From: Sphingopyxis sp.
GTDB lineage: Bacteria; Pseudomonadota; Alphaproteobacteria; Sphingomonadales; Sphingomonadaceae
Assembly: GCA_015657575.1 (NCBI GenBank)
Contig: JACDQN010000257.1
Span: forward strand, 1 to 35,099
Reading direction: 5' to 3'
Length of the DNA stretch: 35,099 nt
Shown here: positions 28,466-35,099 of the stretch, piece after piece
Numbering within the stretch: position 1 is the stretch's first letter
Layout of the letters: each line of letters opens with the position of its first letter
Notes under the pieces: model-generated
The model's input: the letters and a program-made list of their open reading frames with translations, nothing else
The model's database searches: none
What the model was told of the DNA's origin: nothing
Position numbers and translations under genes: made by a program

Positions 28466-29170
28466 ATGGCGATACGTTGGCCGCTGCTGGTTCGGCGAAC
28501 GCATAAATGGCTGGCCCTGATCGTGGGCGTCCAGGCCTTGCTCTGGACGCTGACGGGCTTTTACATGGTGGTCGTTCACATCGACACCATTCACGGCGAT
28601 CATCTGGTGCGCTCCCCGGTGACCCAGCCCTTCGACCTCGACGGCCTCGCAGCGCCGTCGAAGGTCGTCGCGGCTGCGCCGGGGGTGTCCGAAATCCGTC
28701 TCCAGCGCTTTTTCGGCCAACCGGTCTGGCGCGCCGAGACCCCTGAAGGCGCGCGCCTGTTCGACGCGCGTTCGGGTGCGCCGCTGCCTGCCCTGACCGA
28801 GTCCCAGGTCAGCGAACAGGCACGGCGCATCTTCACCGGTGACGGCAAGATCGTCTCGGTGCGACTATTGACCGAGGCACCTCAGGAAATGCAGGCGCGC
28901 AAGCCGCCCTATTGGCAGGTCGAGTTCGAAGGCTGGAACCGTCCGACGCTCTATCTTTCGCCGACGACCGGCGAGCTCATCTCGCGCCGCCACGCACTAT
29001 GGCGCGTGTTCGACTTTGCGTGGATGCTCCACATCATGGACTATGACGAGCGGACCAACGTCAACAACCCGCTGCTGCGCGTCGCAACCTGGAGTGTCTT
29101 CGCGATGGCGCTTTCCGGTGCGTGGCTACTGATCTGGTCGTTCAAACGCCGCAAGAGGAAGCAGGCATGA
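28466..29170 (+). CDS. PepSY-domain membrane protein
   Basis: N-terminal RRTHKWLALIVGVQALLWTLTGFYMVVVHID and C-terminal WRVFDFAWMLHIMDYDERTNVNNPLLR typical of PepSY-TM family. Confidence 0.8.
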   Translation: MAIRWPLLVRRTHKWLALIVGVQALLWTLTGFYMVVVHIDTIHGDHLVRSPVTQPFDLDGLAAPSKVVAAAPGVSEIRLQRFFGQPVWRAETPEGARLFDARSGAPLPALTESQVSEQARRIFTGDGKIVSVRLLTEAPQEMQARKPPYWQVEFEGWNRPTLYLSPTTGELISRRHALWRVFDFAWMLHIMDYDERTNVNNPLLRVATWSVFAMALSGAWLLIWSFKRRKRKQA

Positions 29171-29901
29171 AACGCATCCGGCTGACGCCGCTCTTTTTTC
29201 GGCGCATCCACAAATGGGTGGGGCTCATCCTTGGCCTCCAGTTCCTCCTTTGGGCCTTGAGCGGCTCGGTGATGGCGTTGCTCGACAAGGACAAGGTCGG
29301 GGGACACGGCGGCGGGATGAGCCACGCGCATGCCCTGCCCGCGGGAGAGTATTTTGACGTCGCCGCCTTGCCGCGCGGTGATCCCGTAACCGGGGTGGTT
29401 TTGCGCGATCTTGGCGCTCGACCGATCTACGAGCTCCGCACCACCAAGGGCGTGCGGCTGGTCGACGCTACGAGCGGCGAGGATATTCGCGTCGATGAAG
29501 GGATGGCCCGCGAAGTCGCATCGATGATGAACGAGGCACCAATCCGCAAGGTGAGCGTGATTGCAAAGCCCAACCTCGAATCACGCGACCATGAAGGTGC
29601 GATGTGGCGCGTCGACTTTGCCGACGCCGAGAACAGCAGCGCCTATGTCTCGCTCGATACGGCGCGCTTCCTCGTGATGCGCGGCGATACCTGGCGGACC
29701 TGGGATTTCTTCTGGATGCTCCACAATATGGACTATGTGAACCGGAAGAGTTTCAACCACCCGCTGATCATCTTCGTCGCATTCGGCACGTTGTGGTTGT
29801 CCGGGACCGGATTCTACCTGCTGTTCAAAAGCTTCAGCCGCGCCGATTTCCGCTGGCTGCGCCGTCGCCGCAAGCCCATCGTTACCCGCAGCACGGCCTG
29901 A
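29167..29901 (+). CDS. PepSY-domain membrane protein (second copy)
   Basis: FFRRIHKWVGLILGLQFLLWALSGSVMALLD...TWRTWDFFWMLHNMDYVNRKSFNHPLI; ATGA overlap with the preceding gene. Confidence 0.8.
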   Translation: MKRIRLTPLFFRRIHKWVGLILGLQFLLWALSGSVMALLDKDKVGGHGGGMSHAHALPAGEYFDVAALPRGDPVTGVVLRDLGARPIYELRTTKGVRLVDATSGEDIRVDEGMAREVASMMNEAPIRKVSVIAKPNLESRDHEGAMWRVDFADAENSSAYVSLDTARFLVMRGDTWRTWDFFWMLHNMDYVNRKSFNHPLIIFVAFGTLWLSGTGFYLLFKSFSRADFRWLRRRRKPIVTRSTA

Positions 29902-29905
29902 GCCG

Positions 29906-30675
29906 TCAGTCCCCGACCGCGAAGGCGGCCGAAAGCTCAAAGCGTGTGCCGGGATGGGAGAGCCAGGCGTGCGACACCAGTCGACCGCTACTCCAGGTCT
30001 GCCGGGTCATGCGCAGAATCGGTTCCCCCTCGTTCAGACCAAGCATGCCGCGGGTGCGCGCGTCGGGCATTTCCGCGCGGACGCGGTGCTCGACCGCTCG
30101 AGCGGCGCAGTGCGCGTCAGATATTCGTTGGGCGTCAACTGCGTGAAATCGAGCGTGCCATAATCCGGCGCGGCAGATGCGAGCACGAACCGCTCTTCGA
30201 GCTGGATCGGGAACTCGGCCTCATGGTGGACGATGATCGAGTGGAAGATTCTCGTGCCCACCGGCACTTCCAGAAGAACGGCGGTGTCGACGCTGGTCTT
30301 CTCCTCGACATTCTGGATGACCCTCGCCCGGTAGTCATGGCCGCGTCCCCGAATTTCCTCGGCGATATTCCGGATCTCGATCATATGACCGATCGGCTTC
30401 GGCTCGGCGATGAATGACCCGCTGCCGGCGCGGCGCACGATGATACCCGCCGATTGCAACTCGCGAAGCGCCCGATTTGCCGTCATGCGCGAGACATCGA
30501 ACTGTCCGACGAGTTCCGCCTCTGACGGCACTCGGTCGCCCGGTTTCAGACGACCGTCGCGGATGGCATCATGGATGCTCTGCTTGATCGCTGCGTAACG
30601 CGGTGGGGCATCCGATAAAACGCCGTCGGCAGACCGCTGGGCGATGTTCGAATTCAGTCGAGGGGTAAGATCCAT
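29906..30675 (-). pseudogene. GntR-family (HutC-type) transcriptional regulator, 1-nt frameshift near 30094
   Basis: wHTH SIHDAIRDGRLKPGDRVPSEAELVGQFDVSRMTANRALRELQSAGIIVRRAGSGSFIA plus UTRA-like domain. Intact C-terminus (EHRVRAEMPDARTRGMLGLNEGEPILRMTRQTWSSGRLVSHAWLSHPGTRFEL) continues in another frame to 29906. Confidence 0.88.
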
Positions 30676-30693
30676 CACCCGTCTATACAGGTG
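30676..30693. promoter_or_regulatory. Candidate HutC-type autoregulatory operator CACCCGTCTATACAGGTG
   Basis: Imperfect 18-bp palindrome immediately upstream of the hutC-like ATG; reverse complement contains ACCTGTATAGAC. Confidence 0.5.
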
Positions 30694-30879
30694 AAACCAT
30701 ATAGATTCCAAGCGTTCCAGACTGCCTCGAGGTAAAACTAGGCGCCGTAATTCGAAGCCACCAAGTCGCGCTTCCGTAGGACGCCGCCCGATTCAGTCAC
30801 ATTCTGACGCGCATTGCCCGTGTAAGGGCGATGCCCAGGGGCATCTGAAGCCCGCCAGCCGGTGCGAGCGCCGCAGCGG

Positions 30880-31515
30880 TCACCGTCCGTCGTCCATCAG
30901 GACGATGTCCCAGCCATAATGGCCGGGTGCGCCGAGTCCGGCAACGGCGCGCTCGGCGCTGCCACCCAGATCCCGATACAGGGCGTCCTTGCTGTTCGAC
31001 GCATCATCGTCGGAGAAATACATCTGGGTAATCAGGCGCTGGTGTCTGCTCCTCACATCGAAGTGGATATGCGGGGTTCGGCGGCCGATCGGCGAATCAT
31101 AGGCGGCGGGCTTGATCGTCGTGATCCGCCACTCGCCCCGCGCGCCCGTCCGGATCGAAGCGAAGCCCTGAAAGTCGGGATCGAGCGGGTTCGCGGCACT
31201 GTCGTTCGGATGCGCATAGCGACCGAGCGAATTGCACTGCCAGATTTCGAGCCGCGCGCCGCTGACCGGATGGCCGAAACGATCGAGCACGCGCCCCGTC
31301 ACCTGAATGACATGGCCCTCCGCGCGTTTCTTGTGCCCCTTGATCCAGGTCAGGTCGGCGTCTTCCTCCGCAAGCCGCTGAACCGGATAGAAGGGACCGA
31401 TCGTCTGGAACGGCGTTGGGTCAAGCTCGGCAGCTCCAGCTCTGGAAGCCGTTATCGCCGCCAGCGCGAGGACCGAGCCGCCGAAGGCCCGGCGCGAGAA
31501 TTGGGTGTCAGTCAT
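30880..31515 (-). CDS. Intradiol ring-cleavage dioxygenase-like protein, Tat-exported
   Basis: SRRAFGGSVLALAA Tat-like signal; TPFQTIGPFYPV...VTGRVLDRFGHPVSGARLEIWQCNSLGRYAHP...TPHIHFDV (protocatechuate-3,4-dioxygenase fold). Confidence 0.85.
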   Translation of the reverse strand: MTDTQFSRRAFGGSVLALAAITASRAGAAELDPTPFQTIGPFYPVQRLAEEDADLTWIKGHKKRAEGHVIQVTGRVLDRFGHPVSGARLEIWQCNSLGRYAHPNDSAANPLDPDFQGFASIRTGARGEWRITTIKPAAYDSPIGRRTPHIHFDVRSRHQRLITQMYFSDDDASNSKDALYRDLGGSAERAVAGLGAPGHYGWDIVLMDDGR

Positions 31516-31876
31516 AAAAATATCGCTCCTCGGTGATCTGACCGCCGCGCACGGTGTACAGGGCGATTTCGGTGAAGGGCTGGCGTTCGCCGCTCGCCGG
31601 ATCGACGAGCACCATGTCGAGAAACAGCGCGAACTGGTCGCCGGTGACGAAGGGGCCGTCGATGCCGATCTCGTCGATCCGGGCGCCGCCGAAGCGGGCG
31701 GTGCGCTTGATCCGCGTCGCGTCGATCCCCGACACCGCCGTGCTGATGCCGCCGGGTAAAGTCGTGGGTTCGATGCTGGTCACGTCCGGCGACCAGTAAC
31801 GGTCCCCGGCGGTTTCGAACGCACCGTCGCGCAGCAGTGCCGTAAAATCGCGGGCGATGTCGTGGATAGATGCCAT
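31508..31876 (-). CDS. NTF2/SnoaL-like protein
   Basis: MASIHDIARDFTALLRDGAFETAGDRYWSPDVTSIEP...ITEERYFYD; overlaps the dioxygenase start, so probably cotranscribed. Confidence 0.7.
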   Translation of the reverse strand: MASIHDIARDFTALLRDGAFETAGDRYWSPDVTSIEPTTLPGGISTAVSGIDATRIKRTARFGGARIDEIGIDGPFVTGDQFALFLDMVLVDPASGERQPFTEIALYTVRGGQITEERYFYD

Positions 31877-31964
31877 CACCACCCCTTTCAAATGGCGGCG
31901 AAGCGGAGCGCGGCCGGCGGCGCGGGATTGACGCGTCGCCTGCCGTGTCTCCGCACCGGCCCGC

Positions 31965-32411
31965 CTATTTCAGGATCAGTTCCTGATATTCGATGCTGCC
32001 GAGTTGCTCGCGCATCTTGCCGCGTTCCGCGCTGGCGGTGCCGGCGGTGCGGTCGGTCTGCGACAGCATGGCATTGACCTTCTTGTTGAAGGCTTCCTGC
32101 TGCGCGGTCGTCAGATAGTCCTTATATTCGACGATCAGGATCAGGTCAGGCTCACCGGCTCGCGCGTTGTTGGTCGCAAGCACATGATAGTCCACGACAA
32201 TGCCTTCGGCCTTGCCCAGTTCCTGAATCTTTTTCCAGCTGGTGGCGAGCCAGTCCATATAGTTTTCGAACTGGCCGGGCAGCACGTCGATCCGGCCTGC
32301 ATTCCAAACCGTGCCCGGCTTGTAGCTCGATTCCTGCGCCATCGCGGGCGCGGCCTGCGCGGCGGCGATCAGTATCGCAGCCCCGGCGAACAATGTTTTC
32401 ATCTTCGTCAT
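31965..32411 (-). CDS. Hypothetical secreted protein
   Basis: 148 aa with a clear signal peptide (MKTLFAGAAILIAAAQAAPAMAQE). Confidence 0.65.
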   Translation of the reverse strand: MTKMKTLFAGAAILIAAAQAAPAMAQESSYKPGTVWNAGRIDVLPGQFENYMDWLATSWKKIQELGKAEGIVVDYHVLATNNARAGEPDLILIVEYKDYLTTAQQEAFNKKVNAMLSQTDRTAGTASAERGKMREQLGSIEYQELILK

Positions 32412-32466
32412 CGTCTCTTCCCTCCAATCTTCCCGTCCGGGATCGGGCGGGCGTCTGCAAAAAAAA

Positions 32467-33744
32467 CTAGGCCGGCACGGCGTCGGCGGGCGCGCTGTGT
32501 CCGCGCAGCCGGTGGCGCAGCACCAGGATCAGCGCCGACATCAGCAACGCGATGACCGAAAAAGCGACGAGCGCGAGTTCGAAGCTGCCCGTCGCATCCT
32601 TCGCCGCACCCCAGCCATAGGGCGCGAGGAAGGCGCCGATCTGCGACAGCGTGTTGATGGCGGCCGCCCCGACCGCGAGTTCGCGTACGTGCAGCGCCTC
32701 GGCCCAGCCCGACGATGTCAGCATCGGGATCGCGAAGCACACGGTCGCGAAGGCGAGATAGGCGATGCAAGTCAGCAGCGGAGACGGCGACAGCCCCATG
32801 ATCAGCACCGCGGCGGCGAGGACGATCCCGCACCGGAAGGCCGCACCCCAGCGGTCGCCGTTCCGGTCGGCATGATTGCCAAGGACAAGGATCGCCGCGG
32901 CCCCCAAAAGACCGCCGAGCGCGACCAGATAGCCGATCGACTTGGGATCGAGTGCCGTCGCCTCTAGCAGGATCAGCGGCGCATTGAGGATGACCGTCGT
33001 GATGACGGCGATCAGCAGAAAGCCGATCGCGCCGAGCAGCAGCACGCGCGGATTGCGAAAGGCGCCCAGCACATCGTGGCGGGCGGGGGCGCCGATCCGC
33101 GCCTGTTCGCGCGCCAGCTCGGTCTCGATCCACGCCTTTTCGTCGGCTGTGAGCCAGGCGGACGTCGCCGGGGCGTCGGGCAGATAGCGCAGCACCACCA
33201 GCCCGAACACCACGGTCGGCAGGCCCTGGACCAGGAACAGCCATTGCCAGCCGTGCAGCCCACCGGTGCCGTCGAGCGCGAGCAGCCATCCCGACATGCC
33301 CCCCATCGCGACCGACGCCAACGGCGAAGCGATGAAGAAACGGCTGACCGCGCGGCTGCGGTGGCAGGGCGGAAACCAGCCGGAAAAATAGAAGATGACG
33401 CCGGGGTAGAAGCCGGCCTCCGCCACGCCGAGCAGGAAGCGGAGCGCATAAAATTGCATCGGTGTCGCGACGAACATCATTCCGGCCGACAGCAGTCCCC
33501 ACGTGATCATGATCCGCGCAATCCATCGGCGCGCGCCAAAGCGGACGAGCATCAGGTTCGACGGGATTTCGAACAGCGCATAGCCCAGGAAGAACAGGCC
33601 GCCGCCCAGTCCGTAGATCGTGGCGCTGAACCGCAGATCCTCGTTCATCTGCGTCGCCGCGAAGCTGACGTTGACCCGGTCCATATAGGCAAAGAGATAG
33701 GCGATCAGGATCAGCGGCAGGATGCGCCAGAACGCCTTGCCCAT
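32467..33744 (-). CDS. MFS transporter, ACS (anion:cation symporter)-like
   Basis: 12-TM-like hydrophobic pattern; FAYMDRVNVSFAATQMNEDLRFSATIYGLGGGLFFLGYALFEIPSNLMLVRFGARRWIARIMITWG. A longer ORF begins at 33789. Confidence 0.88.
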   Translation of the reverse strand: MGKAFWRILPLILIAYLFAYMDRVNVSFAATQMNEDLRFSATIYGLGGGLFFLGYALFEIPSNLMLVRFGARRWIARIMITWGLLSAGMMFVATPMQFYALRFLLGVAEAGFYPGVIFYFSGWFPPCHRSRAVSRFFIASPLASVAMGGMSGWLLALDGTGGLHGWQWLFLVQGLPTVVFGLVVLRYLPDAPATSAWLTADEKAWIETELAREQARIGAPARHDVLGAFRNPRVLLLGAIGFLLIAVITTVILNAPLILLEATALDPKSIGYLVALGGLLGAAAILVLGNHADRNGDRWGAAFRCGIVLAAAVLIMGLSPSPLLTCIAYLAFATVCFAIPMLTSSGWAEALHVRELAVGAAAINTLSQIGAFLAPYGWGAAKDATGSFELALVAFSVIALLMSALILVLRHRLRGHSAPADAVPA

Positions 33745-33950
33745 TGCGGACCGTCCGATTGCCGATACGTGCCTGTGGTTCGCGGCCATGACATGCTCCC
33801 CGGCGCATACACAGGTTTCCCGTCGCCGGAGCCGGGGTAACCGGCCCGCGCCATGCGCCGCGAAAATGTCTGCTATGCCCGCTGCGGACTTTGCATTTCC
33901 GTAGCGTCAGCCGTCAATCGGCCCATCGTCAATAAAGCGTCAAGCGCGCG

Positions 33951-35099
33951 TCAATTCGGCAAGAGGGGTGGTGTCTCCACACGATTGCTGGGCGCAGGGA
34001 GGACGTCGGGCCAGCCATATTTGTCCCACGCGGCCGCCAGGCCGATGCGCTGGGCAAATGGGATGAATTCGGGATGCTGCCAGATCCGGCGAATCGGATC
34101 GATATCGGCCCAGATCGACAGCAGGCAGAGGGTATTCGCGGGCGTGATTGCATGGCTCACCGCCTCGAACAGCCGTTCGGGGTAGCCCATGAAGATCGCG
34201 GGCAAGACAATCGAGGCGTCGGCCGGGTCGTGCAATTGCGTGCGCATCATGTCGAGCATCGCGCAATAGGTCGCGCGATCCTCCTCGCGTCCGCTGCACA
34301 CACCGTGCGCCGCGACGTGCCAATAGGCCTCCATCATCGCAGGGGGCATCGGATCGGTCCCTGCCGGCGGGAAAATGACCTTGTTCAGCAGCATGCGGGT
34401 TTGCTGATATTGCTCGATCGCCAGATCGTGCTGCCCCGATGCGGCGGTGGCCACCGCGAGCCACATCGACGGAAACCCAGGTCGACCATGCGCTGCCCCG
34501 CCTCGACTCGCTCCGTCGATATCCCCCAGGTTGAACCGGCCGACCGATCGCAGGTTGAACTTCCTGCCATCGACCGGGTCCTGATCGATCGCCGCTTCGA
34601 CATATTGCATCGCCTCGGTGGTGCGTCCGCAATAGAGCAGGAACGAACCCAGGCGCATGCAGACCGCCGGATTGTTCGGTTCGAGACGATAGCCCTGGAA
34701 CGCCAGATCGAGTGCGCCAACGACATCGTTCTGCGTCCACCGGTGAACGCCGAGCAGCGAATAGGCGTAGCCAAGGCCGGGGGCGAGTCCGATCGCAGTG
34801 CGCGCGCAATCGGCCATGCGTTCCGATGCTGCGCGACGATCGAGGCAGGGGGTGTAGACCGCGATCAGTTGGTGCGCCTCGGCCAGCGCGACCCAGGCCT
34901 CGGCAAACTGCGGGTCGAGCGCGACGGCCTGTTCGAGCAGATCGACGGCCGTCTCCAACAGCCCGTCGCCAAACACCCGCGCGCTCAACGACCGGCCTTG
35001 CAGAAACAGGTCATAGGCCTGTTTGCTGCCGGTCATGCCGCGTGCCGGCGGCGGCGCCATCGCGATGCCCAGGACATTGCCGACCGCATTGGTGACCGC
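33951..35099 (-). CDS. TPR-repeat protein, C-terminal part (5' end beyond window)
   Basis: TPR-like AVDLLEQAVALDPQFAEAWVALAEAHQLI, GALDLAFQGYRLEPNNPAVCMRLGSFLLYCGRTTEAMQYVEAAIDQDP; frame open to the window edge. Confidence 0.75.
   Translation of the reverse strand, partial: AVTNAVGNVLGIAMAPPPARGMTGSKQAYDLFLQGRSLSARVFGDGLLETAVDLLEQAVALDPQFAEAWVALAEAHQLIAVYTPCLDRRAASERMADCARTAIGLAPGLGYAYSLLGVHRWTQNDVVGALDLAFQGYRLEPNNPAVCMRLGSFLLYCGRTTEAMQYVEAAIDQDPVDGRKFNLRSVGRFNLGDIDGASRGGAAHGRPGFPSMWLAVATAASGQHDLAIEQYQQTRMLLNKVIFPPAGTDPMPPAMMEAYWHVAAHGVCSGREEDRATYCAMLDMMRTQLHDPADASIVLPAIFMGYPERLFEAVSHAITPANTLCLLSIWADIDPIRRIWQHPEFIPFAQRIGLAAAWDKYGWPDVLPAPSNRVETPPLLPN

Noticed and set aside
30830-30845. GATGCCCAGGGGCATC hairpin downstream of the dioxygenase gene
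   Set aside because: Loop of only 2 nt and no T tract; too weak to call as a terminator.
32408-33808. 466-aa minus-strand ORF overlapping the MFS transporter
   Set aside because: Arg/Ala/Gly-rich shadow frame; the MFS frame has the hydrophobic TM pattern.
1-35099. CRISPR arrays, rRNA, tRNA, transposases or integrases
   Set aside because: None recognised on either strand by reading.

Overview
GC-rich alphaproteobacterial window, probably sphingomonad-like judging from gene content and TonB-receptor density (inference, not a classification). From left to right it contains: the 3' end of a TonB-dependent receptor; an orphan HhH/nuclease-like ORF; a copper/heavy-metal resistance island (~2-16 kb) with cytochrome c, NTF2-like protein, YHS-type Cu P-ATPase, CopC-CopD, a frame-split AraC regulator, a methyltransferase, a CnrYXH-like ECF sigma cassette, multicopper oxidase, CopB, DUF305, DUF411, a lipoprotein and a thioredoxin-reductase-like flavoprotein; an orphan fliQ; a TonB receptor / LysR / amino-acid ABC transporter / cystathionine beta-lyase cluster; a second TonB receptor with two PepSY proteins and a HutC-type GntR regulator; an intradiol-dioxygenase-like / NTF2 / MFS module; and a TPR protein running off the end. 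The most interesting signal is a bipartite promoter, YRAGGG-N15-RCGTAT, with exactly the same 15-nt spacer at seven intergenic sites. It precedes most transcription units of the copper island, including the ECF sigma operon itself, and also the distant TonB-receptor/PepSY operon, so it predicts an ECF regulon directly from sequence. A second pattern is a set of 1-nt frame disruptions in otherwise intact genes (six uncompensated, two compensated pairs). These look more like indel sequencing errors than true pseudogenes and should be checked before gene calls are used.
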